Assembly: GCF_900601905.1 (NCBI RefSeq)
Contig: NZ_UWFA01000137.1
Coordinates: 390,690-454,689 of the forward strand
DNA: 64,000 nucleotides
Reading direction: 5' to 3'
DNA from: Pseudomonas viridiflava
Lineage (GTDB): Bacteria; Pseudomonadota; Gammaproteobacteria; Pseudomonadales; Pseudomonadaceae
Within the stretch, counting starts at the first letter, position 1, and each line of letters starts with the position of its first letter. Below are positions 55,362-64,000 of this stretch, piece by piece. A model generated the notes under the pieces. It was not told the DNA's origin, did not search any database, and was given only the letters and a program-made list of their open reading frames with translations. The position numbers and the translations under genes are program-made.

Positions 55362-56833
55362 TCTTTATCCAGCTTACCCACCAAGGACAAGGTGAAGTCA
55401 GCGCCCATATATTTGAAGTGCGGGCGAACATTCATGCTGATGCGATACCAGCCAGGCTCACCTTCGACATCACTGACAGAAATGCTCGCCGCTCGCAGCG
55501 GACGACGGCCTCGGACCTCTGCACTGGGATTCTCTTGGTCGGCAATGTACTGGCGGATCCATTTATTAAGCTCTCGCTCTAGATCGCTTCGCTCTTTCCA
55601 GGAGCCCAGTTGTTCGCGCTGCAGAACCTTCAGATAGTGAGCCAGACGGTTGATGATCATCAGGTAAGGCAGTTGAGTGCCTAGCTTGTAGTTGAATTCG
55701 GCATTCTTGCCTTCTTCACTGATACCGTAAAACTTAGGTTTCTGAGCTGAACTCGCAGAGAAGAATGCCGCGTTATCGCTTCCTTTGCGCATGGTCAGGG
55801 CGATAAAACCTTCTTCAGCCAATTCGTACTCGCGACGGTCTGAGACCAATACCTCGGTCGGAATCTTCGTTTCTATCTCGCCCATGCTCTGGAAGTGGTG
55901 CAGGGGTAAGTCTTCTACCGCTCCCCCGTTCTGAGGCCCAATGATGTTCGGGCACCAACGGAACTTGGCGAAGCTATCGGTCAGGCGTGTTCCGAAGGCA
56001 TAGGCGGTGTTACCCCACAGATAATGCTCATGACTGTCGGCAACGTTTTCCCTGTAAAGGAATGTCTTTACTGGGTTCTCCTCTGGGTCGTATGGGTTGC
56101 GCAATAGGAAACGCGGAAGGGTCAACCCGAAATAACGCGCGTCTTCCTGTTGGCGGAAGCTCTGCCACTTGGCGAATTGCGGCCCCTCGAAGTGATCCTT
56201 CAATTCTTTGAGGTTCGGCAACCCCGTGAAGCTTTCAAGGCCAAAGAATTTCGGACCTGCTGCCGCAATGAATGGCGCATGAGCCATGCACGCAACGCTG
56301 GAAACATACTGCATGGTCTTCACGTCAGGGGCGCTTGGCGAGAAGAAGTAGTTGGCGATAATTGCCCCGACCGGTTGCCCGCCGAACTGGCCGTATTCTG
56401 CAGTGTAAACATGCTTGTAAAGACCAGACTGCATTACTTCCGGAGAGTCCTCAAAGTCATCCAGCAGATCCTGCTTGGACACGTTCAGGATTTCAATCTT
56501 GACGTTTTCTCGGAAGTCGGTGCGGTCTACCAGCAAATGAAGGCCCCGCCAGGATGCCTCAAGTGACTGGAATTCGGCGTGGTGCAGGATTTCATCCATC
56601 TGCCTGCTGAGCTTTTCATCGATCTCAGCGATCATCCGGTCAACCATCGCCTTCTTGACTGGCTCCTGATTGTTTTGCGGCTTCAGGAGCTCTTCGATGA
56701 ACGCGGCGACTCCACGTCTGGCGATTTGGTAAGCATCGTCATCCGGCGTCAGTTTCGTTTCGGAAATAATCTGATCCAGCAGGCTGAACTCAGTAGTCTC
56801 GGTAGTGTTTGGCTTTACTGCACGGGTGCTCAT
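55358..56833 (-). CDS. tssC: T6SS sheath large subunit TssC
   Basis: Forms the contractile sheath with TssB. From ATG 56833 (AAGGAAG upstream) the protein is 491 aa, the usual size; the frame extends upstream to 56971 but that part is not family sequence. Diagnostic stretches are ASWRGLHLLVDRTDFRENV near residue 95, VGAIIANYFFSPS near 157 and FRWCPNIIGPQNGGAVEDLP near 292. Confidence 0.95.
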   Translation of the reverse strand: MSTRAVKPNTTETTEFSLLDQIISETKLTPDDDAYQIARRGVAAFIEELLKPQNNQEPVKKAMVDRMIAEIDEKLSRQMDEILHHAEFQSLEASWRGLHLLVDRTDFRENVKIEILNVSKQDLLDDFEDSPEVMQSGLYKHVYTAEYGQFGGQPVGAIIANYFFSPSAPDVKTMQYVSSVACMAHAPFIAAAGPKFFGLESFTGLPNLKELKDHFEGPQFAKWQSFRQQEDARYFGLTLPRFLLRNPYDPEENPVKTFLYRENVADSHEHYLWGNTAYAFGTRLTDSFAKFRWCPNIIGPQNGGAVEDLPLHHFQSMGEIETKIPTEVLVSDRREYELAEEGFIALTMRKGSDNAAFFSASSAQKPKFYGISEEGKNAEFNYKLGTQLPYLMIINRLAHYLKVLQREQLGSWKERSDLERELNKWIRQYIADQENPSAEVRGRRPLRAASISVSDVEGEPGWYRISMNVRPHFKYMGADFTLSLVGKLDKE

Positions 56834-56861
56834 GATTCCGGCTTCCTTATCGATTACTGAC

Positions 56862-57368
56862 TCAAGCGTCCTTCGGGATTGTGGTCTGAAGCCCAATTTC
56901 GCCCAATACACGGCTTCGGGAGTCTTCGTTTTGCAGGACGCTTTCAATCGCCTTGCGGAAAGCAGGAGCATTGCCTAATGGTCCCTTGAGGGCCATGAGT
57001 GCATCGCGCAACTCCATCAACTTCTTCATTTCCGGGACCTTTTCCACCAAACTCGCTGGATTGAAGTCCTTCATCGAATTCAGACTCAGCTCAATGACCA
57101 ACTCTTGCGAATCATCCTCATCTTGAAGGCGATTTGGCATACTCAGAGTCAGGCCGAGGTTCTGTTTACCCAGCACTTCGTCGAAGTTGTTCTTGTCGAT
57201 ATTGATCGGCTTGCGATCTTCCACTGGACGTTCATCAAGCTGCTGGGTGAAGTCGCCCAGCACTAACAATTTCAGCGGTAGTTCAATTTCCTCCTGAGCG
57301 TCGCCTGTCGCTGGCTTGAAGGTAATGTTGATGCGTTCTTTAGGGGCTACCGAGCCTTCTTTGGCCAC
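56862..57368 (-). CDS. tssB: T6SS sheath small subunit TssB
   Basis: A 168-aa partner of TssC in the sheath. It begins AKEGSVAPKERINITFKPAT, has ELPLKLLVLGDFTQQLDERP (about 25-44) and ends in a helix-rich region (VPEMKKLMELRDALMALKGP) that ClpV-binding helices of the family resemble. It lies 28 nt upstream of tssC and 32 nt downstream of tssA. Confidence 0.95.
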   Translation of the reverse strand: MAKEGSVAPKERINITFKPATGDAQEEIELPLKLLVLGDFTQQLDERPVEDRKPINIDKNNFDEVLGKQNLGLTLSMPNRLQDEDDSQELVIELSLNSMKDFNPASLVEKVPEMKKLMELRDALMALKGPLGNAPAFRKAIESVLQNEDSRSRVLGEIGLQTTIPKDA

Positions 57369-57400
57369 AGCTATTCTCCTGACTGTTAAGACACTGGGGT

Positions 57401-58951
57401 CTATTCAAGTACCACTTCAAGGTCCAAGTGGCACAACCTGCGGTAAATCTCTTCCTTGCGCTCACGTACTTCTTGGCCTTGGGGTGAAGACTCATAACAA
57501 TTGTGCAGAAGTTGCAGCACCTGCACTGCTAGTTCCGGCTCCCAAGAGGCCATGCCTGACTGCTGCAATTGCATGTCGAGCGCTTCGAGTTGAACCTTGG
57601 CCAATTCATTTTTCTTAGCTAAAAGGCAAAGCCGCGCCTGAGCCAGCTTCCAGAAGAATCGCGCTCGCCCGCCTTGTGCGTTACGCAGGCCTTGCTTGAG
57701 CTCTTGTACCGCAAGCTTCAAGCCCCCTTTACGTAGCGAAGACCTCGAGGCCAGGAGTGCGATGTCCCAGGCAGGTGCTGTGTCTGAGGCTGGCAATTGG
57801 CCGATATCCGCAGGCTCGAGATGAGGCATGACGTGGCTGGCAATCCATGCTCGAGTCATAGCGTTTGCGAACTCGGTTCCATCGTGAAACCGCAACTCGT
57901 CGATGCCCGGCAGGCGTTGTAAAAACAATGCCAGATAGATTTCCAGTTCCCGTTGTGCGGCCTCCGCACCTAAGGCTGCGAGGCAGTCCCAGACCATTTT
58001 TTGTCCGTCAAGCCAGAGAGGTGCTCTGGCGATACTAGTTTCAAGATGTACCAATAGATCAGCGTATTGAGCCGCGCCCAACTGTTCTCGATAAGTTTTG
58101 AGCTTTTCCCCCGGAACCCCTCGAACCTCTGTTATACGTTCAGGGTTGTGCTGAGGAACGTTATTGATCGCAAGCCAGCTCAGCATTCGATTGAGGCGTA
58201 ATGCACGTGGATCCGTGGCCTTCTGGCGCAACCACCATGTGCACAGCAGCAAGGTATTTTCTTTCAGGGCGCGCAGCGCCTGTTGTGCCTCTTTATCGCT
58301 GTCGATTGACGCGCTGTCCGTTAGCCACTGAGTAGCAACCTGCTTGACCTGGGCTACGACACTATCTACAGGACCGCTTTGCGTGGCGTTATCGGCAACA
58401 CGCTTCATCATGTTATTGAGCCGCCGACGTAGCGGCAGTATCAATGGAGCGTCGGCTGCCAAATGCTGTGTCATGACCATGTCCAGCTTTTCAAGATGCC
58501 CGGCAATCATCCGAAACAGCGCCAGCTGATCGCTCACTGGAACATCTGCATCCAGCGCTTTTTCTAGCCTCGTCATCAACCAGCCAATTGCAGCCGCCCG
58601 CGTTTTTGGTTTGCGCGGATGAATGTCCTTCCAGCGTTCATCACAGAAATTAGCCAGCATCCCAAGACCCGCCTCCAGGCCGGTGAATGACTTATTCTGA
58701 TATAGAGCCCAACTCAACCAGCAGGCGACACGCAAATCTTTGGACACCTCCCGCAGCAATGCTTCGCTACGCTCCTGCACCCTTTGCCAGTCCACGGGCC
58801 CGCTTTCATGCAACGCTGATGGTTTTGCCATCTCTGCCTCCAACGCTTCGAACTCTGAAGAGTACCGAGCGTCAGCCCCGGCATAGTCATCTTGGGCGAT
58901 GGCCGTTTGGGCGAGTGTCAGATATTGGCGCGCAGAGTCAACTGAGTGCAT
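57401..58951 (-). CDS. tssA: T6SS cap/baseplate chaperone TssA
   Basis: First gene of the long minus-strand T6SS operon. The 516-aa protein has an ImpA N-terminal domain (SALHESGPVDWQRVQERSEA to FCDERWKDIHPRKPKTRAAA, about 43-120) and a helical C-terminal half. TssA guides assembly of the baseplate and tail tube/sheath. ATG 58951 has AAGG 5 nt upstream; the earlier ATG at 58975 is less likely. Confidence 0.9.
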   Translation of the reverse strand: MHSVDSARQYLTLAQTAIAQDDYAGADARYSSEFEALEAEMAKPSALHESGPVDWQRVQERSEALLREVSKDLRVACWLSWALYQNKSFTGLEAGLGMLANFCDERWKDIHPRKPKTRAAAIGWLMTRLEKALDADVPVSDQLALFRMIAGHLEKLDMVMTQHLAADAPLILPLRRRLNNMMKRVADNATQSGPVDSVVAQVKQVATQWLTDSASIDSDKEAQQALRALKENTLLLCTWWLRQKATDPRALRLNRMLSWLAINNVPQHNPERITEVRGVPGEKLKTYREQLGAAQYADLLVHLETSIARAPLWLDGQKMVWDCLAALGAEAAQRELEIYLALFLQRLPGIDELRFHDGTEFANAMTRAWIASHVMPHLEPADIGQLPASDTAPAWDIALLASRSSLRKGGLKLAVQELKQGLRNAQGGRARFFWKLAQARLCLLAKKNELAKVQLEALDMQLQQSGMASWEPELAVQVLQLLHNCYESSPQGQEVRERKEEIYRRLCHLDLEVVLE

Positions 58952-59382
58952 GGCCTTATGCCTTTGCATGTGCAAACATGGCGAGAATTGAATGCATATT
59001 ATTTTGCTCGGGCTAATGGCGCTGTAGAGGGCTGTTAAATCGACAGTTACATAATATGAAAAACGCTACTGCACGTGCGAGGTATTAAAGCTACTGGCGG
59101 CGATACTAGCCACTAAAACACCTGCTGCGCAAGAGTAAAAATGTGATGTGGTAGATAATAACGCATCAGAAAAAAGTCTTACTTCGGTGGTTGAAATTTC
59201 CTACAGGCTTGCTCTGAAATTGACTACAGAACTTTAAAATCAAAGGCGCTAAAGTGCTGCTGATTTTTTAAATCATAGTGCTAGCTAACTGATATTGATC
59301 TTTTATGGTAATCGCGACCCATCATATGCTGTGATTACCGCGACCATGAATATCTACCCTTACTACAGCCAGGAGAGCTCCG
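58952..59382. promoter_or_regulatory. AT-rich divergent promoter region of the T6SS
   Basis: 431 nt between tssA and hcp, clearly richer in A/T than the rest of the window. GGTAATC (59307-59313) and GATTACC (59333-59339) form an inverted repeat 43 nt before the hcp start, flanked by two GCGACC copies. I found no convincing -24/-12 sigma-54 element on either strand. The base composition fits silencing by MvaT-like proteins. Confidence 0.55.
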
Positions 59383-59901
59383 TTGCCAACGCCAGCATAT
59401 CTATATATTGAAGGATCCAAACAAGGGAACATCACTGCCGGTACCTTTACCGCCGAGTCAGTGGGCAACATCTATCAGGAAGGTCGTGAAGATCTGATTC
59501 AGGTCCAGGCATTTGATCATCTGGTAACTATCCCTCGCGATCCACAGTCTGGTCAGCCAACCGGCCAGCGCATCCATAGGCCGATGATGATCACTAAGGT
59601 ATTCGATAAGTCATCGCCCTTGATCCTTGCAGCCCTCACGACTGGAGAGCTACTGCCTAAATGCCAGATCAAGTGGTTTCGTACTACTGCAGATGGCATC
59701 CAGGAGCATTACTTTTCCACCGAGCTGGAAGACGCCATCATTGTTGATGTGCGATCGTACATGCCTCAATGTCAGGATCCTGCTGAGGCTCACCTTACAC
59801 ATATGGAAGATGTGTACTTTACCTATCGAAAAATCACCTGGACCCATGAGGTTTCGGGTACTTCCGGTTCGGATGACTGGCGCGCGCCAGTAACTGCCTA
59901 A
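59383..59901 (+). CDS. hcp: T6SS tube protein Hcp (TssD)
   Basis: Forms the hexameric inner tube that is expelled. The 172-aa protein begins MPTPAYLYIEGSKQGNITAG, the standard Hcp start, with GQRIHRPMMITKVFDKSSPL near 66-85. It uses a TTG start at 59383, preceded by AGGAG. It is divergent from the structural operon and is the only tail-tip/tube gene here: no vgrG follows. Its 3' end runs towards the gcdR terminator. Confidence 0.95.
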   Translation: MPTPAYLYIEGSKQGNITAGTFTAESVGNIYQEGREDLIQVQAFDHLVTIPRDPQSGQPTGQRIHRPMMITKVFDKSSPLILAALTTGELLPKCQIKWFRTTADGIQEHYFSTELEDAIIVDVRSYMPQCQDPAEAHLTHMEDVYFTYRKITWTHEVSGTSGSDDWRAPVTA

Positions 59902-59933
59902 TTGCGCTAGCAATCAGCCGGGTCAGCCAGGCT

Positions 59934-59970
59934 GGAAAAAGGGCACCCAACTGCTGTTGGTGTGCCTTAT
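59934..59970 (-). terminator. Terminator between hcp and the LysR gene
   Basis: GGGCACCCAA (59941-59950) and TTGGTGTGCC (59957-59966) form the stem. On the minus strand it is followed by TTTTT, so it best serves the LysR gene; in the hcp direction the tail (TTATATGGGTTTT) is weaker. Confidence 0.75.
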
Positions 59971-60031
59971 ATGGGTTTTAGACATTCTTAATTGATCAAA
60001 ACCTGTGTCGACGATCAATCGATATCCGCTG

Positions 60032-60958
60032 CTAACTGGCTGGATCGGTAGAAAAGTCGATTAAGGTTTCCTCATAGGCTCTGGCCTGTCGAACAATCCA
60101 GTCCCGAAACGCGCGTAATGAAGCAGACTCGGCTTTGCGTACCGGGATCATCAGGTGGTACGCCTTGGGACCTGAAAGGGTATGAGGATTGGCGATTATA
60201 AGGCGGCCCTCAGCCAATTCGTGCTGAATCAGGAAGGGCGGAATCAGCGCGATACCCATTTCGTGGGTGGCGGCTTGGGCGAGCATGGAAAACAGTTCGT
60301 AGCGCGGGCCGGTCATGTCTCGTGCGACGCTCATGTCCAGGCTATGGAACCACTGTCGCCAGGCGTATGGGCGGGTGGTCTGCTGCAACAGCGGCAGCTC
60401 AGCGATTTGCGCAGCATCAAGGCTATCTTGGTTGGTCAGCAGGGCGGGGCTGCATACGGGTACTGGGTTTTCGCCCATCAATCGATAGGCTTCGGTGCCT
60501 GGCCAGTCGGCGTCGCCAAAATAGATGGCGGCGTCGAAACCTGTATCGGCAAACAAGAAAGGGCGGGTTCGGTTGGTGAGATTGACAGTGACCTCAGGCT
60601 GCTGCTTTTGAAAGTCTTTCAAGCGTGGCAATAGCCATTGGGTGCCAAAGGTGGGCACGACGGCCAGCTCGATAGCATTCGCACCCTGATTGCCCATGAC
60701 TGAAAGGGTATCGCGCTCTACGGCATCCAGCTGTGTCGCGACACGTCGGCTATAGGACAAGCCTGCTTCTGTCAGCTTCACACCCCGTTGGGAGCGTTGG
60801 AATAGCTCTATGCCCAGGAAGGCCTCCAGGCTGGCGATTTGTCGGCAGATGGCGCTTTGGGTCAGAGAAAGCTCCTCGGCGGCCTTGGTGAAGCTTTCGT
60901 GGCGCGCAGCAGCTTCGAAGCTTACTAATGCAGCAGTGCTGGGGATTTTGCGGCGCAT
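60032..60958 (-). CDS. gcdR: LysR-family regulator next to gcdH (GcdR-like)
   Basis: A 308-aa LysR regulator of the GcvA-like branch. The winged helix-turn-helix covers about residues 6-64 (RHESFTKAAEELSLTQSAIC), followed by a substrate-binding domain. ATG 60958 has GAGGG upstream; a GTG five codons earlier is possible. It is divergent from gcdH-gcdG, and the gene order matches GcdR, the glutarate-responsive activator in Pseudomonas; the role is inferred from that. Confidence 0.8.
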   Translation of the reverse strand: MRRKIPSTAALVSFEAAARHESFTKAAEELSLTQSAICRQIASLEAFLGIELFQRSQRGVKLTEAGLSYSRRVATQLDAVERDTLSVMGNQGANAIELAVVPTFGTQWLLPRLKDFQKQQPEVTVNLTNRTRPFLFADTGFDAAIYFGDADWPGTEAYRLMGENPVPVCSPALLTNQDSLDAAQIAELPLLQQTTRPYAWRQWFHSLDMSVARDMTGPRYELFSMLAQAATHEMGIALIPPFLIQHELAEGRLIIANPHTLSGPKAYHLMIPVRKAESASLRAFRDWIVRQARAYEETLIDFSTDPAS

Positions 60959-61110
60959 GTACGTGGCCCTCACTAATCAAAGCCAATATCATTCTTGTTG
61001 TTGATCTCGGAGTGAGAAATTAGCACAACAGAGTGCGCATTCATCGTTTGTGAGTGTGCTGATCCGGGTCTAGGATCTTTCCCCATGCATTCAATGATCG
61101 AGGGTGACTC

Positions 61111-62292
61111 ATGGCTGGCAAGGCAAGCTTCAACTGGATTGATCCGCTGCTGTTGGACCAACAGCTCACTGAAGAGGAGCGTATGGTCCGTGACAGTGCG
61201 GCCCAATTTGCCCAGGACAAGCTGGCGCCAAGGGTGCTTGAAGCTTTTCGTCATGAGCAGACCGACCCGGCAATCTTTCGCGAAATGGGCAACATCGGCC
61301 TGCTTGGCGCGACCATCCCTGAGCAGTACGGCGGCAGTGGCCTCAACTACGTGTGCTATGGGCTGATTGCTCGGGAGGTCGAGCGTATCGACTCGGGCTA
61401 TCGGTCAATGATGAGTGTTCAGTCTTCGCTGGTCATGGTGCCGATCAATGAGTTCGGTACCGAGGCGCAAAAACAGAAGTACTTGCCCAAACTGGCTTCC
61501 GGGGAGTGGATCGGCTGCTTTGGTCTGACAGAGCCCAATCATGGTTCTGACCCGGGCGCGATGATTACTCGGGCAAAAAAAGTCGAAGGCGGCTACAGGC
61601 TGTCGGGCAGCAAGATGTGGATTACCAACAGCCCGATTGCAGATGTGTTCGTGGTCTGGGGCAAGGATGATGCTGGCGACATTCGTGGTTTTGTCCTGGA
61701 AAAAGGCTGGGCGGGGCTTAGTGCGCCGGCTATTCATGGCAAGGTCGGGCTGCGTGCTTCCATCACGGGCGAAATCGTTATGGATAACGTGTTTGTCCCT
61801 GAAGAAAACATCTTCCCTGATGTACGCGGCTTGAAGGGACCGTTTACGTGCTTGAATTCCGCTCGCTATGGTATTTCCTGGGGCGCATTGGGTGCGGCCG
61901 AGTTTTGCTGGCACACCGCACGGCAGTACACCTTGGACCGACAGCAGTTCGGGCGTCCTCTGGCAGCCAATCAACTGATTCAAAAGAAGCTCGCCGACAT
62001 GCAGACCGAGATTACGCTCGCGTTGCAAGGCTGCCTGCGTCTTGGGCGTATGAAGGATGAGGGCACGGCAGCCGTGGAGATTACTTCGATCATGAAGCGC
62101 AACTCCTGTGGGAAGTCTCTGGACATCGCCCGGATGGCCCGCGACATGCTTGGCGGCAACGGGATCTCGGATGAATTCGGTATTGCCCGGCACTTGGTCA
62201 ATCTCGAGGTGGTGAACACCTATGAGGGGACGCACGACGTTCATGCGCTGATTCTGGGGCGTGCGCAAACCGGCATTCAGGCCTTCTATTAA
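61111..62292 (+). CDS. gcdH: Glutaryl-CoA dehydrogenase
   Basis: FAD enzyme that oxidises and decarboxylates glutaryl-CoA to crotonyl-CoA in lysine and glutarate breakdown. The 393-aa protein has acyl-CoA dehydrogenase motifs: [16 protein letters not shown] near 145, the specific [19 protein letters not shown] near 170, and the catalytic glutamate in [16 protein letters not shown] (about residue 372). ATG follows GAGGGTG. gcdG starts 11 nt downstream. Confidence 0.95.
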   Translation: MAGKASFNWIDPLLLDQQLTEEERMVRDSAAQFAQDKLAPRVLEAFRHEQTDPAIFREMGNIGLLGATIPEQYGGSGLNYVCYGLIAREVERIDSGYRSMMSVQSSLVMVPINEFGTEAQKQKYLPKLASGEWIGCFGLTEPNHGSDPGAMITRAKKVEGGYRLSGSKMWITNSPIADVFVVWGKDDAGDIRGFVLEKGWAGLSAPAIHGKVGLRASITGEIVMDNVFVPEENIFPDVRGLKGPFTCLNSARYGISWGALGAAEFCWHTARQYTLDRQQFGRPLAANQLIQKKLADMQTEITLALQGCLRLGRMKDEGTAAVEITSIMKRNSCGKSLDIARMARDMLGGNGISDEFGIARHLVNLEVVNTYEGTHDVHALILGRAQTGIQAFY

Positions 62293-62303
62293 GGGGGCTG
62301 AAC

Positions 62304-63521
62304 ATGGGCGCGCTTTCGCATCTCAGGGTATTGGACTTGTCGCGGGTATTAGCTGGGCCATGGGCCGGTCAGATTTTGGCGGACCTGGGAGCTGAGGTCA
62401 TCAAGGTCGAGCGGCCGGGGAAGGGTGACGATACACGTGCGTGGGGTCCGCCGTTCCTCAAGGATCCGCAGGGCGAGAACACCAGTGAGACTGCGTACTA
62501 CCTGTCAGCGAATCGGAACAAGCAATCAGTCACTATAGATTTTACGTTGCCCGAGGGGCAGAAGCTGGTCCGCGAGTTGGCTGCGAAGTCCGACATCCTG
62601 ATTGAAAATTTCAAGGTGGGTGGGCTGGCGGCTTATGGCTTGGACTACGCAGCACTCAAGGCGGTCAACCCGCAGCTGATCTATTGCTCTATTACGGGGT
62701 TTGGTCAGACAGGCCCCTATTCCGGGCGCGCAGGATATGACTTCATGATTCAAGGCCTGGGCGGGTTGATGAGTCTGACCGGGCGCGGGGACGGGGAAGG
62801 GGCTGGCCCGGTGAAAGTGGGTGTGGCGCTGACGGACGTGTTGACCGGTGTGTATTCAAGCACTGCCATTCTGGCTGCGCTGGCGCATCGGGATCAGGGA
62901 GGGCAGGGGCAGCACATTGATATGGCATTGCTCGATGTGCAGGTAGCGTGCCTGGCGAACCAGGCGTTGAATTTTCTGACCACTGAGGTTGCTCCGGTGC
63001 GACTGGGTAACGCGCATCCGAACATCGTGCCGTATCAGGATTTTCCTACGGCCGATGGCGACTTCATCCTGACGGTGGGCAATGATAGCCAGTTCCGCAA
63101 ATTCGCCGAGGTTGCGGGGCAGCCTCAGTGGGCGGAGGATCCGCGCTTCCTTACTAATAAGCTGCGCGTTGCTCATCGTGCTGTGCTGATTCCGTTGATA
63201 CGCCAGGCGACGGTGTTCAAAACGACTGCACAGTGGGTTACTGAGCTTGAATGCGCTGGCGTGCCTTGTGGGCCGATTAACGATTTGGCGCAGGTGTTCG
63301 CTGATCCGCATGTTCGGGCTCGTGGCTTGGCGATGAGCTTGCCTCATGCGCTGGGCGGCGTTGTCCCACAGGTGGCTAGTCCTATTCGCTTATCTGAAAC
63401 ACCGGTGGAGTACAGAAGCGCACCTCCTTTATTGGGAGCGGACACGGAGGCCGTTCTTGAAAGGCTGCTTGGCCTGCAGGCGTCGCAGGTGCACGCGCTG
63501 CGCCGGGGCGGAGTGCTTTAG
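62304..63521 (+). CDS. gcdG: CaiB/BaiF-family CoA-transferase (glutarate CoA-transferase)
   Basis: Class III CoA-transferase of 405 aa. It has the family start LRVLDLSRVLAGPWAGQILA, the YYLSANRNKQSVTIDF segment near 66-81 and GYDFMIQGLGG near 146-156, where the aspartate is the expected CoA-accepting residue. Beside gcdH it should move CoA from succinyl-CoA to glutarate, feeding the dehydrogenase. ATG follows AAGGGGG. Confidence 0.9.
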   Translation: MGALSHLRVLDLSRVLAGPWAGQILADLGAEVIKVERPGKGDDTRAWGPPFLKDPQGENTSETAYYLSANRNKQSVTIDFTLPEGQKLVRELAAKSDILIENFKVGGLAAYGLDYAALKAVNPQLIYCSITGFGQTGPYSGRAGYDFMIQGLGGLMSLTGRGDGEGAGPVKVGVALTDVLTGVYSSTAILAALAHRDQGGQGQHIDMALLDVQVACLANQALNFLTTEVAPVRLGNAHPNIVPYQDFPTADGDFILTVGNDSQFRKFAEVAGQPQWAEDPRFLTNKLRVAHRAVLIPLIRQATVFKTTAQWVTELECAGVPCGPINDLAQVFADPHVRARGLAMSLPHALGGVVPQVASPIRLSETPVEYRSAPPLLGADTEAVLERLLGLQASQVHALRRGGVL

Positions 63522-63533
63522 CGCTTCTGTATA

Positions 63534-63553
63534 GCCCTTCTATATAGAAGGGC
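63534..63553. terminator. Perfect 20-bp palindrome downstream of gcdG
   Basis: GCCCTTCTATATAGAAGGGC is self-complementary throughout and lies 12 nt after the gcdG stop. It may end the gcdHG transcript before the rrn promoters. There is no clear T-tract on the plus strand. Confidence 0.5.
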
Positions 63554-63594
63554 GGGGCCAAAATGGCTTTTTGCAGAAAAGCTGAAATAAGGGC

Positions 63595-63622
63595 TTGACG
63601 GCCTCACGGATCTCTCTATAAT
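63595..63622 (+). promoter_or_regulatory. rrn promoter 1
   Basis: TTGACG (63595-63600), 16-nt spacer, TATAAT (63617-63622). A/T-rich sequence just upstream (TTTTTGCAGAAAA) may be an UP element. Confidence 0.85.
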
Positions 63623-63740
63623 TCGCACCTCTTCTGGCGCAGGCAGAACGAAAAACTCCTTGATAATCAATGAGTTGGACGATGAGGTTGGCGAAGAAGA
63701 GGTTTCGATGATGTTGATCGGAAGCGGTGAAAAAAGGTGG

Positions 63741-63768
63741 TTGACAGCAGGTTGTAACGCTGTAGAAT
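63741..63768 (+). promoter_or_regulatory. rrn promoter 2
   Basis: TTGACA (63741-63746), 16-nt spacer, TAGAAT (63763-63768). AAAAAAGG lies upstream. Confidence 0.85.
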
Positions 63769-63859
63769 TCGCCTCCCGCTAACGAGCAACGTGAAGTTGA
63801 TCGAAGCGCAAGTGGTTGAAGTTGCAGAGGAAACTTTGAAAACTTCTTAAAATAACCGC

Positions 63860-63887
63860 TTGACAGATACAGAGGCTGCTGTAGAAT
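63860..63887 (+). promoter_or_regulatory. rrn promoter 3
   Basis: TTGACA (63860-63865), 16-nt spacer, TAGAAT (63882-63887), then GCGCGCCTC, a GC-rich discriminator typical of stringently controlled rRNA promoters. Confidence 0.85.
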
Positions 63888-63922
63888 GCGCGCCTCGGTT
63901 GAGACGAAAGAATCAACCAACC

Positions 63923-64000
63923 GCTCTTTAACAATTGAATCAAGCAATTCGTGTGGGTGCTTGCGCTGTCAGACTGAAGTCAACTGATTATCAGCATCGT
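63923..64000 (+). ncRNA. rRNA operon leader with boxA/boxC antitermination sites (partial)
   Basis: GCTCTTTAACA (63923-63933) is a boxA antitermination site. It is followed by an AATTG/CAATT stem (63932-63949) and GTGTGGG, the boxC element. The 16S rRNA gene itself should begin beyond the right edge. Confidence 0.85.

Noticed and set aside
58952..59382. Sigma-54 -24/-12 promoter for the T6SS
   Set aside because: TGGCGGC-GATA-CTAGC and similar candidates have the GC dinucleotide off by one or two bases; none meets the fixed spacing.
59934..59970. Hairpin as the hcp terminator
   Set aside because: The T-run follows the stem on the minus strand, so it best serves the LysR gene; a weak two-way role remains possible.

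Overview
The window is chromosomal DNA of a Pseudomonas, most likely of the P. syringae group or a close relative. The evidence is the gene order hypT-like/aspA-purE-purK, pstS-pstC-pstA-pstB-phoU, rubredoxin/ubiC-ubiA-phoB-phoR, long Pseudomonas-type PstC and PstA proteins, three DUF2388 paralogues, many REP/REPIN palindromes, and a complete type VI secretion (T6SS) cluster in HSI-II gene order. No tRNA, insertion sequence, prophage or CRISPR array was seen. The right edge stops in the leader of an rRNA operon, just before the expected 16S gene.

Layout. 1-0.8 kb: a small secreted protein and an edge ORF with an in-frame amber codon. 1.0-6.5 kb: an aspartate/asparagine catabolic block on the minus strand (asparaginase, AlsT/AgcS symporter, aspartase AspA) with a divergent LysR regulator. 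6.6-8.3 kb: purE-purK. 8.4-12.7 kb: GlsB-like membrane protein, DUF3299 protein, hexose-6-phosphate mutarotase, acyl-CoA thioesterase and an MFS transporter. 12.8-19.8 kb: the phosphate regulon core pstS, pstC-pstA-pstB-phoU with Pho boxes. 19.9-26.2 kb: response regulator, M23 peptidase, SCP2-like protein, a DUF4105 protein, three DUF2388 proteins and a DUF1127 protein. 26.5-31.1 kb: acetyl-CoA hydrolase/CoA-transferase and the three-gene transhydrogenase operon. 31.6-35.1 kb: HU protein, rubredoxin reductase and rubredoxin (55 aa), ubiC-ubiA. 35.2-39.9 kb: a COG4315 secreted protein, phoB-phoR preceded by a Pho box, a CNNM/CorC-like membrane protein and a lipoprotein.

40.0-59.9 kb is the T6SS: tssA-B-C-E-F-G-clpV, a 46-aa lipoprotein, fha/tagH, tssJ-K-L-M, a PP2C phosphatase and a Ser/Thr kinase on the minus strand, with hcp divergent across an AT-rich intergenic region. 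The baseplate, sheath, membrane complex and a phospho-regulatory pair (kinase, phosphatase, FHA protein) are all present. No vgrG, PAAR or recognisable effector is in the window. The sigma-54 activator gene (sfa) that sits between clpV and fha in the P. aeruginosa HSI-II cluster is missing; only a 29-codon ORF, possibly its scar, remains. 60.0-63.5 kb: the glutarate module gcdR / gcdH-gcdG. 63.5-64.0 kb: three tandem strong promoters and the boxA/boxC leader of an rrn operon.

Between genes there are at least five sequence families of REP-type inverted repeats, one of them inside the pst operon between pstA and pstB, and a nested ~157-nt palindrome lying between the aspA stop codon and its terminator.
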